This document shows, piece by piece, positions 17,517 through 26,597 of a DNA stretch of 64,000 nucleotides. The position numbers and the translations under genes were made by a program. How positions within the stretch are numbered: position 1 is the stretch's first letter; the number at the start of each line of letters is the position of its first letter. Under the pieces are notes generated by a model that made no database searches, was not told the DNA's origin, and was given only the letters and a program-made list of their open reading frames with translations. This DNA is from Microtetraspora malaysiensis (GTDB lineage Bacteria; Actinomycetota; Actinomycetes; Streptosporangiales; Streptosporangiaceae). The stretch spans positions 61,893-125,892 of the forward strand of contig NZ_BBYJ01000027.1 in NCBI RefSeq assembly GCF_001528665.1, in the 5' to 3' direction.

Positions 17517-18689
17517 TCAGCGGCGGGGCGCCCACGTCCAGGCGTATGCCGGATCCTCGCATGCCAGGGCGGCCGAGCCCAGGTCGAGCGGGCGGAACGT
17601 GTCGATCATGACGGCCATCTCGGTCGTCTCCTTGTGGCCCTGCCGTACGGCCTCGACGACGGCCTCGACCGCGCCCGGCTGCGGCCCGTGCGTGAACCCG
17701 GCCGGGTGCAGCGAGATCGAGCCGACGTCGATGCCCGAGCCCCGCCGCGCGCTGTAGTCGCCGCCGACGTAGAACATGAGCTCGTCGGAGTCGACGTTGT
17801 GGTGGTTGTACGGGATCGGCACCGCGTCCGGATGGAAGTCCAGCGGCCGGGGGCAGAACGAGCAGATCACGAAGCCCGGGCCCTCGAACGTCTGGTGCAC
17901 CGGCGGCGGCGCGTGCGTCCGCTTCACGATCGGTTCGAAGTCGTGGATGTTGAACGCGTACGGGTAGAGGTAGCCGTCCCACCCGACGACGTCGAAGGGG
18001 TGGTGGGCGTAGGTCAGCCGGGTGAGCCCGCCACGGGTCCGGACCAGCACCTGCACCTCCTCGCCGTCCACGAGCAGCGGCTCGGTGGGCGCGCGCAGGT
18101 CACGCTCGCAGTACGGCGCGTGTTCGAGGAACTGCCCGTACGCGGACAGGTAGCGCCGGGGCGGGCGGATGTGCCCGGCCGCCTCGACGACCAGCGCGGT
18201 GACCGGGCCCTCCGGGACCCAGCGGTGGATGGTGCCGGTCGGGATGACGACGTAGTCGCCCTCGCCGGCCTCGATCACGCCGTACGTGGACTCGAACCGG
18301 GCCCGGCCGCTCGCGATGTAGACGCACTCGTCGCCCATCGAGTTGCGGTAGAGGTCGCTGGGCGCGTCGGTCGCGACGTACGACATGCGGACGTCGGAGT
18401 TACCGGCGAGCGGCTGCCGCCCGGTGACGAGGTCGCCCCCGGGGATGAGGTCCTGGGTGCGGAAGTGCCGCGGCGAGAGCGGCAGGTTCGGCGTGAGGCC
18501 GGAAGCGCCGAGATCGACGGCCTCCGCCTTCACGATCGCCGTCGGCAGGTGGCGGTGGTAGAGGAGCGACGAGTCGGACGAGAAGCCCTCCTCGCCCATG
18601 AGTTCCTCGGCGTAGAGCCCGCCGTCCGGACGGCGGAACTGGACATGGCGCTTGCGGGGCACATCGCCCACGACACGGTAGTACGGCAT
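17517..18689 (-). CDS. hmgA: Homogentisate 1,2-dioxygenase
   Basis: Enzyme of 390 residues that opens the ring of homogentisate with Fe(II). The cupin fold is visible. Likely metal ligands are the Glu of SDELMFYVGGD and the His of AGFTHGPQPG, with a further His in HRWVPEGP. ATG 18689 is preceded by GGAGG; an upstream in-frame extension of 75 codons lacks homology. It is the first enzyme gene of the hmgA-fahA unit, with a plausible promoter just upstream. No maleylacetoacetate isomerase gene is nearby, so that step may be glutathione-independent or encoded elsewhere. Confidence 0.93.
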   Translation of the reverse strand: MPYYRVVGDVPRKRHVQFRRPDGGLYAEELMGEEGFSSDSSLLYHRHLPTAIVKAEAVDLGASGLTPNLPLSPRHFRTQDLIPGGDLVTGRQPLAGNSDVRMSYVATDAPSDLYRNSMGDECVYIASGRARFESTYGVIEAGEGDYVVIPTGTIHRWVPEGPVTALVVEAAGHIRPPRRYLSAYGQFLEHAPYCERDLRAPTEPLLVDGEEVQVLVRTRGGLTRLTYAHHPFDVVGWDGYLYPYAFNIHDFEPIVKRTHAPPPVHQTFEGPGFVICSFCPRPLDFHPDAVPIPYNHHNVDSDELMFYVGGDYSARRGSGIDVGSISLHPAGFTHGPQPGAVEAVVEAVRQGHKETTEMAVMIDTFRPLDLGSAALACEDPAYAWTWAPRR

Positions 18690-18737
18690 TGGTCCTCCGC
18701 GTACGGAATGCGGACGTCGGTGTCCTCTATACGTACG

Positions 18738-18766
18738 ACGATCGGTCATAGCCGTGGAGATGTCAA
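18738..18766 (-). promoter_or_regulatory. Candidate promoter of hmgA-fahA
   Basis: On the minus strand a perfect TTGACA (18761-18766) is followed after 17 bp by GATCGT (18738-18743), about 50 bases before the hmgA ATG. The -10 is weak, as usual in this group. Confidence 0.4.
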
Positions 18767-18837
18767 ACCCTTTGGAGCACAAAAAGACGATTTCTCCAGG
18801 CATTGCGGTAGCGGCGATCGACGATGCCTCCTGATGT

Positions 18838-18857
18838 CGGTATCGATGCCGATACCG
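18838..18857. promoter_or_regulatory. Perfect inverted repeat upstream of hmgA
   Basis: CGGTATCG-atgc-CGATACCG, 8-bp perfect arms, in the gap between the IclR gene and hmgA. It is AT-richer than its surroundings and has no U-run. It could be the IclR operator controlling hmgA, or a terminator-like hairpin. Confidence 0.45.
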
Positions 18858-18907
18858 AGGAGACGGGCAGGCCGCCGGGTATCCGGCGACGCGCTCGCGC
18901 GCAGCCG

Positions 18908-18926
18908 TGTCCACCGCTTGTGGACA
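18908..18926 (-). terminator. Short hairpin after the IclR gene
   Basis: TGTCCAC-cgctt-GTGGACA, 7-bp arms and a 5-base loop, starting 16 bases after the IclR stop. It contains the DnaA-box core TTGTCCACAA on one strand, but its position fits a terminator better. Confidence 0.4.
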
Positions 18927-18941
18927 ACCGCGGTGACGGGA

Positions 18942-19667
18942 TTACTGGGCGAGGGTGTGGGCGAGGTCGCGGGCGGCCTCGGCGACGCGGGGGCCGACCG
19001 CGTCGACGTCGAGCAGGCCGAAGGTGACGACCCCGACCGAGGCCTCCAGCCAGGGAAGCCCGCGGAGGGGGACGGCGATCCCGCGCGCGCCCTCCTGCAA
19101 CTGCCCTTCGGTGACCAGGAACGGCCGGGCCGCCGCGGTCTCCGGTTCCGCCTCGTCGCCCGCCGGCCGGGCGCCCGGGTGCGTCTGTTCCCGGGCCGTC
19201 TCCTCGCGGAGGGCCAGGATGGCGAGCCCGGCGGCTCCGCGCGTGAGCGGGTGGCGGGAGCCTTCCCGGTAGGAGAGGTGCATGTCGGTCCACGACGGCT
19301 CGACCACGGCGATGGCGACGCCGTCCTCTCCCTCGGCCACGGTCAGATGCGCGGTGGCGCCGACCTGCTCGGCGAGCGCGCGCAGCGCGGGCAGCGCCGC
19401 CGCGCGCAGCAGGGGTTGCACGGCCTGCGCCATCACGAGCACGCCGAAGCCCAGGTGGACCCGCCCCTGCGCGTCACGCCGGGCGAACCCCTCGTTCTGC
19501 AAGGTGGTGAGCAACCGGTAGACGACAGGGCGGCTCAGCCCGAGCTCCTGGGCCAGCTCGGTGGGGGTGCGCCCCCGGTTTCCGTCGGCGAGCAGCCGCA
19601 GCAACCGCAGCCCGCGCTCCAGCGTCTGCGCCGATTCCGCCGCCATCATGGAAGCGATTATCGCCAC
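18942..19667 (-). CDS. IclR-family transcriptional regulator
   Basis: Regulator of 241 residues. An N-terminal winged helix (about 10-70: TPTELAQELGLSRPVVYRLL) is followed by the IclR effector domain (about 80-240). It lies directly upstream of hmgA-fahA in the same orientation, and IclR proteins commonly control homogentisate catabolism, so it is the likely local regulator. GTG 19667 has a purine-rich GGTGGA upstream; two ATGs at codons 7-8 are alternatives without a good ribosome site. Confidence 0.85.
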   Translation of the reverse strand: MAIIASMMAAESAQTLERGLRLLRLLADGNRGRTPTELAQELGLSRPVVYRLLTTLQNEGFARRDAQGRVHLGFGVLVMAQAVQPLLRAAALPALRALAEQVGATAHLTVAEGEDGVAIAVVEPSWTDMHLSYREGSRHPLTRGAAGLAILALREETAREQTHPGARPAGDEAEPETAAARPFLVTEGQLQEGARGIAVPLRGLPWLEASVGVVTFGLLDVDAVGPRVAEAARDLAHTLAQ

Positions 19668-19727
19668 TCCACCCGCCGGACCGCCGTCCGCCCTGGCGGC
19701 GCGGGGGGTGAAGTGGCGATGACGCGG

Positions 19728-19943
19728 TCAGGCGAGCGGGCGGCCGCTCTGGAGCCAGACGCCGAACTCGTCGATGTTGATGAGGCCGTCACCGTCGGTG
19801 TCGACCTTGTTGATCACGGCCTGGGCGCTCTCGACGGTGATCCGCTCGCCGAGCACCTCCATGAGGCGCACCAGCTCTCCGGCCGAGATCAGGCCGTCGT
19901 CGTCGCTGTCGACGAGGTCGAACGTCGCCGCGTACTCGCTCAT
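19728..19943 (-). CDS. Small EF-hand calcium-binding protein
   Basis: Protein of 71 residues with two canonical EF-hand loops: DSDDDGLISAGE (about 11-22) and DTDGDGLINIDE (about 47-58). Each is flanked by helices, giving one EF-hand pair as in calmodulin-like or calerythrin-type proteins of actinomycetes. Both loops keep Asp at positions 1, 3 and 5, Gly at 6 and Glu at 12, so both should bind calcium. ATG 19943 has GAGGAG upstream. It is a single gene 60 bp from the IclR start. Target unknown. Confidence 0.9.
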   Translation of the reverse strand: MSEYAATFDLVDSDDDGLISAGELVRLMEVLGERITVESAQAVINKVDTDGDGLINIDEFGVWLQSGRPLA

Positions 19944-20136
19944 GTCTTTTCTCCTCGTCCGGCGGCTCGTCGGCGTCCGAGAGCGTTTCCGGCTGTCGGT
20001 TCTGGTTGGCGAGCAGCACGATAGTCGGACAAGTCGCGATCGGAGCTGTTTTGTGACAAGCCCGGATCGGTGTCTCGCCGCCACCCCGGCCCCGGCCGTT
20101 GAGCCCTTGTCGTCCAGCCGAGGGGAGAATGTCCGG

Positions 20137-23100
20137 GTGCGTGTCGGGATTCTGGGACCGCTACGTGTTTCCGCGGGGGAGGTCAAGGGGGCCCGGCTGC
20201 GCGCTCTGCTCGTACGGCTGGCACTCGACGCGGGACGCGTGGTCACGACGGGGCGGCTGATCGACGACCTCTGGGAGGACGACCCGCCGGAGAACCCGGT
20301 CGCCGCGCTGCAGTCGTTGGTCTCCAGGCTCAGGCGCCAGGTCGGAGGGCTCGTCTCCCACCCTTCCGGCTACCGCCTCGACGCCGAGGTGGACGCCGCG
20401 CTTTTCGAGAACCTGGCCGCGGGCGGCAGGCGGGCGCTGCGTGGCGGAGATCCGTTGGCCGCGGCCGACCTGCTCCGCGAGGCGCTGGCCTTGTGGCGCG
20501 GCGAGCCGTTGGCCGACGCCGCCGGGTCGCGCTTCGCCATCGCCGCCGTCACCCGGCTGGAGGAGATCCGGCTGCGCGCGCTCAGCGACCGGATCGAGGC
20601 CGATCTGGCGGCCGGCGTCCCCGGCGCCGCCCTTGTCGCCGAACTGCGCGACCTCGTGACGGAGCACCCGCTGCGCGAGCCGTACCATGTGCTCCTGATC
20701 AGGGCGCTGCTGGCGGCCGGGCGGCGGGCCGAGGCGCTGGCGGCGTACGAGAGGGTGCGCCTGCTGCTGACCGAGGAGCTCGGGGTCGATCCCGGCGACG
20801 ATCTCCGCGCGGCCCATCGCGTGGCGCTCGGCGGCGGTCGGGAGCCGATGCGGACGCGGCGCGACAACCTGCCTGCCCGGTTCACCACGTTCGTGGGCAG
20901 AGCCGACGACGTACGCCGGGTGGGCGGGCTGCTGGAACGCCACCGGCTGGTCACCCTCACCGGCACCGGGGGCGCGGGCAAGACCCGTCTGGCGATCGAG
21001 GTGGCCGCGGGTGCGACCGAGGACGCGGTGAACCGGGAGCGTGAGGCGGAGAGCGGGTCGGGCGGGGCCTCCCTGTTCCGCGACGGCGTGTGGCTGGTCG
21101 AGCTGGCCCCGGTGGGCGCGGACGCCGTATCGGCGGTCGTGTCCAACACCGTGGGGCCGATCTCCGAGCTGGCCGAGCGGCGGATGCTCCTGGTGCTCGA
21201 CAACTGTGAGCATGTCGTCGAGGCGGCGGCGGAGCTGGTGGAGCAGGTCCTGGCCGTGAGTCCCGGCGTGCGGATCCTGGCCACCAGCCGCGAACCGCTC
21301 GACCTGCCCGGTGAGACCCTCCACCCCGTACGGCCGCTGGATCTCGCGCCCGCGATGGCGTTGTTCGCCGATCGGGCCGCCGCCGTCAGCCCGGACTTCG
21401 TGCTCGACGGCTCGACCGAGGGCGACGTGGCCGCGATCTGCGCGCACCTCGACGGCGTGCCGCTGGCCATCGAGCTCACCGCGGCCCGGCTGCGTTCGCT
21501 GCCCCTGCCACGGCTGGCCGCCGTGATCGGGGACCGCCTGCTCGACCGCGGCAGCCGTACGGCACAGCGGCGGCATCGCACTCTGCGCGCGGTCATCGGC
21601 TGGAGCTGGGACCTGCTCGACGAGGAGGAGCGCACGCTGCTGGCGCGGATGTCCGTCTTCGCGGGCGGCGCCACGGCCGAGGCGGTCGAGCGGGTCTGCG
21701 GGGCCGGACTCGACGTGCTGGTCTCGCTGGTCGACAGGTCCCTGGTCCAGGTGAGCGCTGATCGCTACCGGCTGCTGGAGAGCGTCCGCGCGTTCGCCGC
21801 CGAGCAGCTCGCCGGGAGCCCGTACGGGCATGGCGGCGGCCTCACCCCGGAAGCCCGAGCGGCGGCGGAAGGCGCGGAGGCGGTCGGGGCGGTCGAGGCG
21901 GTGCGGCGGGCCCACCTGGCGTACTACCTGGAGTTCGCCGAGGCGGCCGACCCCTTGTTGCGCACCGGTGACCAGGTGCGCGTGCTGGGGGAGGTGGACG
22001 CCGAGCGCGGCAACCTCGACGCCGCCCTGCGGCACGCGGCCGCGACGGATCGGCGGGCCGCCCTGCGCATGTTCGCGGCCCGTACCTGGACCTGGATCAT
22101 GCGGGGACAGCGGCGCGAGGCGGCCGAGTGGGCGGCGCCGCTCGGCGCGGGGGAGCCTCCCGAGGGGCTGGCCCCGGAGCACGCGCTGTGCCTGGTCATC
22201 CGACCCGACGAGCGGTTGGAGGACGCGTTGCGGGTGCTGCGCGGCTCGGACCGGCCGATCGCCCTCGTGGCGTGGTCGCTCGGGGACGGACACGCCGGGG
22301 ACGTCGCGGAACGGGCCGGGTCCGCGACCGAGGGTTTCCACGACCATCCGGATCCCTGGGCGCGCGCCACCTGTCGCCTGGTGCGGGGGCTCGTCACGCT
22401 GGAGTTCGTCCCCGGCGGCGCCGCGACCGCCGAGAGGCTGCTGGACGAGGCGCTGGCCGGATATCTGCGCGTCGGCGAGCGGTGGGGGCTGTCGATGGCG
22501 CGTTACTGGCTCTCGCTCGCCCTGGAGAACAGGGGCGACGCGGCGCGGGCGCTGGCGGTGCTCGAACAGGCCGCCGAGAGCGCCGCCGAGATCGGCGCGC
22601 CCCAGGTGCTGCCCGCCCCGGGGATGCTCGCCGTACGGCTGGCGCAGCTCCGGGGGCGTACGGGTGACCTGGCCGGGGCCAGGGCGGGGCTGGCGGCGGC
22701 TCGGGAGGGCGTGGAGCGGACCGGGGACGGGTCCGCCCTGGCGCGGATCGAGTACGTGCTGGGCGAGCTGGCCCGCCGGAGCGGTGATCGGGGGGAGGCG
22801 CTGCGCCGGCTGGCCTCGGCACGGGAGCTTCTCGACGGGCAGGCCGCGCCGCAGCAGTTCCGCGCCCTGCTGGAGGTGGAGCTGTCCCGGTCCGCGGAGC
22901 CCGCGGAAGGCCGCGCGCTGCTGCGTGCCGCCCTCGGCCGCGAGTTCGACGACGACATCGCGAGAGCGGCGGTGTGGGAGGGCGCCGCGGAGTGGTGCCT
23001 GGCCGCCGGCGACCCGCGCCGGGCCGCGGTGTTGCTCGGCGCGGCCCGGCGGCTGCGCGGCATCGAGGAGACCGCCGACGAAGAGATCCGAGCGCTGGAA

Positions 23101-23190
23101 CGCCGATGCGCGGACGCGCTCGGCCCGGACGGCTTCGCCGCCGCCTGGAGTTCACACCAGGGCCAGATAGGCGGTGAGTTCCTCGACTGA
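20137..23190 (+). CDS. Large AfsR/SARP-type regulator with BTAD, NB-ARC and TPR-like region
   Basis: Protein of 1017 residues with a GTG start and GGGGAG upstream. It has an OmpR-like winged helix (about 1-85), a bacterial transcriptional activation domain (about 90-235), an NB-ARC ATPase with P-loop GTGGAGKTR (about 280) and DNCEHVVEAA, and a long C-terminal helical repeat region to the end. This is the full AfsR layout. Such proteins activate secondary-metabolite or stress genes when the ATPase/TPR sensor is engaged. It overlaps the convergent monooxygenase gene by 39 bp, so transcription of the two may interfere. Confidence 0.9.
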   Translation: MRVGILGPLRVSAGEVKGARLRALLVRLALDAGRVVTTGRLIDDLWEDDPPENPVAALQSLVSRLRRQVGGLVSHPSGYRLDAEVDAALFENLAAGGRRALRGGDPLAAADLLREALALWRGEPLADAAGSRFAIAAVTRLEEIRLRALSDRIEADLAAGVPGAALVAELRDLVTEHPLREPYHVLLIRALLAAGRRAEALAAYERVRLLLTEELGVDPGDDLRAAHRVALGGGREPMRTRRDNLPARFTTFVGRADDVRRVGGLLERHRLVTLTGTGGAGKTRLAIEVAAGATEDAVNREREAESGSGGASLFRDGVWLVELAPVGADAVSAVVSNTVGPISELAERRMLLVLDNCEHVVEAAAELVEQVLAVSPGVRILATSREPLDLPGETLHPVRPLDLAPAMALFADRAAAVSPDFVLDGSTEGDVAAICAHLDGVPLAIELTAARLRSLPLPRLAAVIGDRLLDRGSRTAQRRHRTLRAVIGWSWDLLDEEERTLLARMSVFAGGATAEAVERVCGAGLDVLVSLVDRSLVQVSADRYRLLESVRAFAAEQLAGSPYGHGGGLTPEARAAAEGAEAVGAVEAVRRAHLAYYLEFAEAADPLLRTGDQVRVLGEVDAERGNLDAALRHAAATDRRAALRMFAARTWTWIMRGQRREAAEWAAPLGAGEPPEGLAPEHALCLVIRPDERLEDALRVLRGSDRPIALVAWSLGDGHAGDVAERAGSATEGFHDHPDPWARATCRLVRGLVTLEFVPGGAATAERLLDEALAGYLRVGERWGLSMARYWLSLALENRGDAARALAVLEQAAESAAEIGAPQVLPAPGMLAVRLAQLRGRTGDLAGARAGLAAAREGVERTGDGSALARIEYVLGELARRSGDRGEALRRLASARELLDGQAAPQQFRALLEVELSRSAEPAEGRALLRAALGREFDDDIARAAVWEGAAEWCLAAGDPRRAAVLLGAARRLRGIEETADEEIRALERRCADALGPDGFAAAWSSHQGQIGGEFLD

Positions 23191-24672
23191 CGAGGTGGCG
23201 ACGCCGACATACCCGTCCGGACGGACCAGGACGAACCGCTCGTTCGCGTACGGCTCGTTCGGGTACGGCTCGGCGAGCCGGTAGGCGCGGATCTCCCGGC
23301 CGGGCACATTGTGGGACACCTCGTCCGGCCCAGGCAGGGCCCCTGTCGACAGCAGCGTGAAGTGCGGTCCCCGGAACAGGTCGAACAGCCGCACGGGGGT
23401 TCCGTCCGCGAGCCGGTGACGTCCGTCCGGCGCCCGATCGCCGCCGTGCCGCGCCAGCGAGCCACCCCGGTAGCCGAGCTGGAGCTGCTCGGTCTTCTCG
23501 TCGCGCCGGTAGGTCTTCCCGTCGTGCAGCGCCGTGCTGAGGCCGAGCACGTGGGCGGCGATGGGCAGCCGCTCCTCCTCGTAGGTGTCCAGCAGCACCT
23601 CCGGCCCGCCCGCCAGCACTCGGGCGATCTTCCAGCCGAGGTTGTACGCGTCCTGCACGCCGGTGTTGAGCCCCTGACCGCCCGCCGGCGAATGGACGTG
23701 GGCGGCGTCACCCGCGAGGAAGACCCGGCCGACGTGATACCGCTCCGCCATGCGGATGTTCACCCGGTACAGCGAGGCCCACAGCAGGTCGTCCACCCGA
23801 AGGCCGCGCAGCAGGGAGCGTTCGCGGAGGACCCGCCGGTAGCCGGACAGTGTCATGTCGGGCTCGACTCCGGGCCGGAGCGGGGCCATGAACTGGAAGG
23901 TGTCGGTTCCCGCCATGGGAAACAGTGAGACGATCCCCTTGCCCGGCATGACCCAGACGTGGATGTGCCGCCGATCGAGACCGGAGATCCGGACGTCGCC
24001 GACGAGCATCCGCTCTTCCTCGCGGGTCTCCCCGGCGAAGCCGACGTCCAGCGCCTTGCGTACGAAGCTCCGGCCTCCGTCGGCGGCCACCAGGTAACGC
24101 GCCCGCACGGTTTCGCCGGTGCCCAGAACGGCGGTCACCCCGGCTTCGTCCTGGTGGAGGTCCACCAGCCCGGCCCCCCACTCCACCGCGCCGCCCAGCG
24201 CGGCCAGCCGCGCGCGGAGCACCTTCTCCGTACGCCACTGCGGCTGCATGATCACCATCGGGTACGGCACGGCCGCCGTGGGGGCCTTCATCTTGTGCAT
24301 CCGTCCCTGGTAGACGGGCACCCGGCCGATCTTCACCCGGAGCGGCGGATAGACCGTGCCGGTCGCGAGGATCTCGTCGATCACGCCGAGATCGTCGAAC
24401 ACCTCCAGCGTGCGCGGCTGGAGCCCCTTGCCCCTGGATCCCTCGAACGGCCGGGACGCCTTGTCGACGACGCGGAAGCGGACGCCGCGCCGGGCCAGGT
24501 CGACGGCGAGCGTCAGGCCGGTCGGCCCGGCGCCGATGATGAGGACGTCCGTGTCGTCGCCTTGTCGCTGCTTCCTCTCGCGGCCGTGCTCCGGGCGGCT
24601 GCCCGCCCGGTGGCCGGCGCCGGCCGTGCTCGTTGTGTCGTGCTCGGGCGCGTACTCGTTCGCGTGGTCCAT
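23152..24672 (-). CDS. FAD-dependent aromatic-ring monooxygenase (PheA/TfdB family)
   Basis: Flavoprotein of 506 residues. A polar leader of about 40 residues precedes the Rossmann motif VLIIGAGPTGLTLA. The DG region is VAADGGRSFVRKAL and the FAD-ribityl motif is FLAGDAAHVHSPAGGQG. A thioredoxin-like C-terminal domain as in PgaE/phenol hydroxylase types is probable. It hydroxylates or epoxidises aromatic or polyketide substrates with NAD(P)H. ATG 24672 is used although no strong ribosome site is seen; GTG 24681 is equally possible. It is 91 bp downstream of the hydrolase gene and probably in its TetR-controlled unit. A role in detoxifying a drug-like aromatic compound is inferred. Confidence 0.87.
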   Translation of the reverse strand: MDHANEYAPEHDTTSTAGAGHRAGSRPEHGRERKQRQGDDTDVLIIGAGPTGLTLAVDLARRGVRFRVVDKASRPFEGSRGKGLQPRTLEVFDDLGVIDEILATGTVYPPLRVKIGRVPVYQGRMHKMKAPTAAVPYPMVIMQPQWRTEKVLRARLAALGGAVEWGAGLVDLHQDEAGVTAVLGTGETVRARYLVAADGGRSFVRKALDVGFAGETREEERMLVGDVRISGLDRRHIHVWVMPGKGIVSLFPMAGTDTFQFMAPLRPGVEPDMTLSGYRRVLRERSLLRGLRVDDLLWASLYRVNIRMAERYHVGRVFLAGDAAHVHSPAGGQGLNTGVQDAYNLGWKIARVLAGGPEVLLDTYEEERLPIAAHVLGLSTALHDGKTYRRDEKTEQLQLGYRGGSLARHGGDRAPDGRHRLADGTPVRLFDLFRGPHFTLLSTGALPGPDEVSHNVPGREIRAYRLAEPYPNEPYANERFVLVRPDGYVGVATSSVEELTAYLALV

Positions 24673-24763
24673 GGCGGTCACTGTCGTGGCGCCCGCTGCC
24701 GGATCGCTGTCACGCGCGTTCGCCGTACTGTCACGGCCCGTGCCGCCGCATTGGGGCCGCCGG

Positions 24764-25657
24764 TCAGCGGCCGATCTGTGCGAGGAGCCACGGCCGCAGG
24801 ACCGGCAGGACATGGGTGGGCTGCATGGCCTGCGTGTGGTCGAGCCCGTCCAGGACGCGTACGTCCCATCCGAGGGCTTCCAGTTCGGCGCGTCGGTTGA
24901 TGATCGGGCCGGCCAGGCTGACGTGGACGTCGCCCCAGCGTTCGCCGTAGGAGATCTCGTCCGCCGACCCCACGAAGCACAGGCGGGGGCAGGCGATCAG
25001 CGGTTGGGCGGCTCGGTCGTCGAAGCCGCGCAGTGCCTCGTACAGGGTGACGAACTGACGGGCCTGCGGTTCTGAGATGGTCACCTCGGCGGTGTCCCAG
25101 TCGTAATCGTCGGCCGTCTGCCCGTCTCCGGGCTGTTCCGCCGGCTCCTGCTGGTCCTGCTGGTCCTGCTGGTCCTGCGGGGCGTGCGCGGCCGCGGCCG
25201 CGAGCTCGTGCGTGGCGGTGGTGACCTTCAGCATCCCGTCATAGGGCCCGCCCAGGGGTGGGAACCCGCCCATGACCAGCGCGGACAGGCGATCCGTGCG
25301 GATGGCCAGCTGGAGCCCGCTGAGGGCCAGCCACGAATATCCGTAGTAGGCGAACCGATCGGCGCCGACCGCGTCGGCGACCGCCAGCAGATCCGCCGTG
25401 ATGGCGTCCGGTGTCAGGGTGTCCGCCTTGGGCGTGGCCATGAGGTGGCCCTCGTAGTCGAAGGCGGCGACCTGGAACGCGTCGCCGAGCCCCTCGACGA
25501 GGGAGCGGCCGAGCGCCGGGTCCATGCCCCACTTGCGCATCTCGTCGGCTTTGGGGCCTTCGGCCGGCCGTGGGTTGACCGGGAGCAGCACCGTGGGGCC
25601 GGCGCCGTGCACCTCGATCTCGATCGTGCTTCCGTCGTGCAGTTTCGCTTCGGGCAT
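24764..25657 (-). CDS. Alpha/beta-hydrolase
   Basis: Protein of 297 residues with an alpha/beta-hydrolase fold. The nucleophile elbow is YYGYSWLALSG, where the usual second Gly of GxSxG is Leu. The likely acid lies before CFVGSADE, and the His is in DGLDHTQAMQ. A Gln/Asp-rich cap insertion (about 160-172) is encoded by three tandem copies of a 9-bp unit (25151-25177), a slippage-prone spot. ATG 25657 has GGGGAG upstream. It is divergent from a TetR gene with two operator copies in between, so it is the primary TetR target. Confidence 0.85.
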   Translation of the reverse strand: MPEAKLHDGSTIEIEVHGAGPTVLLPVNPRPAEGPKADEMRKWGMDPALGRSLVEGLGDAFQVAAFDYEGHLMATPKADTLTPDAITADLLAVADAVGADRFAYYGYSWLALSGLQLAIRTDRLSALVMGGFPPLGGPYDGMLKVTTATHELAAAAAHAPQDQQDQQDQQEPAEQPGDGQTADDYDWDTAEVTISEPQARQFVTLYEALRGFDDRAAQPLIACPRLCFVGSADEISYGERWGDVHVSLAGPIINRRAELEALGWDVRVLDGLDHTQAMQPTHVLPVLRPWLLAQIGR

Positions 25658-25691
25658 GAGGTTCTCCCCTCGTACGCCGCCAGGAGAAGCT

Positions 25692-25749
25692 AACTCCATA
25701 TGGCATAAACTGATGGCGCGGAAGACCATACCTTATGCCATAAGGAGTT
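25692..25749. promoter_or_regulatory. Double TetR operator between hydrolase and tetR
   Basis: Two inverted copies of a 17-base element, AACTCC(A/T)TATGGCATAA, occupy 25692-25708 and 25733-25749. Each contains an 11-bp palindrome core, TTATG-S-CATAA (25698-25708 with one mismatch, 25733-25743 perfect). Core centres are 35 bp apart. One core precedes each divergent gene. The right copy also contains the tetR ribosome site, so repressor binding would block both directions. The protein match is inferred. Confidence 0.75.
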
Positions 25750-25756
25750 CGTTGTC

Positions 25757-26587
25757 GTGACCGTCTTCGCAGGCCAGGGAGATGCGGCCCGCTCGATGGC
25801 CTTGTTGTGGGGCGGGCAGGACATTCCCGCAGCCCAGGCCGGTGGCCGGCGCAGGGCGCCGGGGCCCAAACGCGCGCTGAACATCGACGTGATCGTGGAG
25901 GCGGCGATTGCGGCGGCCGACGCGGACCCCATGACGGCCGTCTCGCTGCGCGCCGTGGCCGACCGGCTCGGCTGCACCTCCATGGCGCTGTACACCTACG
26001 TGCCGGGCAAGGCGGAGCTCCTGGACCTGATGTACGACCGCGCGCACGCCGAGCTGTCCGCCCACCACGACCTGAGCGGGGGATGGCGCGCGGCGGTGAC
26101 CTCCTGGGCGGGAGAGCTGAGGTCGTTCTACCTGCGGCACCCGTGGGTGCTGCAGGTGTCGCACGCCCGCCCCGTGCTGGGCCCGCACGAGCAGGCCGTC
26201 ATGGAAACACTGGCCGGCATCGTCTTCCGGACGGGGCTGCCCGCCGCGACGCTGCGCGGCATCGTGGCCGCGCTGTTCCACTTCGTGCGCGGCAACGCCC
26301 AGGCCGCCGCCGAGTCACGGATCGCTTCGGCCGCGACCGGGATGTCCGACGAGGAGTGGTGGGCCGGCCGCTCCGCCCTGCTGGGACGCCTCGCCCCCGA
26401 CTTCGCCGAACGCTTCCCCATGTCGATCCGGCTCTCGGCGCGTGAGCGGGACGCCCCCCGCCGCGACGGGGCCACGTACGTCGAGGACCAGGCCGACGAG
26501 GCGTTCGCCACCGGGCTGGCCGTCCTTCTCGAAGGAGTCGACGCCACCAGGAAGACCCTGCTCCCCCCGCCCTCCGCGTCGGAGTAG
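25757..26587 (+). CDS. TetR-family transcriptional repressor
   Basis: Regulator of 276 residues with a GTG start and AAGGAG nine bases upstream. The HTH (about 45-95) includes VSLRAVADRLGCTSMALYTYV. The long ligand-binding domain (about 110-230) is of the TetR_C type seen in drug-responsive repressors. An N-terminal extension of about 35 residues precedes the HTH. It is divergent from the hydrolase/monooxygenase genes across the double palindrome, the classical autoregulated layout for a detoxification module. Confidence 0.9.
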   Translation: MTVFAGQGDAARSMALLWGGQDIPAAQAGGRRRAPGPKRALNIDVIVEAAIAAADADPMTAVSLRAVADRLGCTSMALYTYVPGKAELLDLMYDRAHAELSAHHDLSGGWRAAVTSWAGELRSFYLRHPWVLQVSHARPVLGPHEQAVMETLAGIVFRTGLPAATLRGIVAALFHFVRGNAQAAAESRIASAATGMSDEEWWAGRSALLGRLAPDFAERFPMSIRLSARERDAPRRDGATYVEDQADEAFATGLAVLLEGVDATRKTLLPPPSASE

Positions 26588-26597
26588 CCCCAGGCGT

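Noticed and set aside
18918..18927. Single DnaA-box match TTGTCCACAA
   Set aside because: Isolated, and part of a small hairpin right after the IclR stop, so a terminator is simpler.
20161..22347. Minus-strand frame of 728 codons opposite the large SARP gene
   Set aside because: The plus strand has BTAD and NB-ARC motifs and normal codon bias; the minus frame has none.
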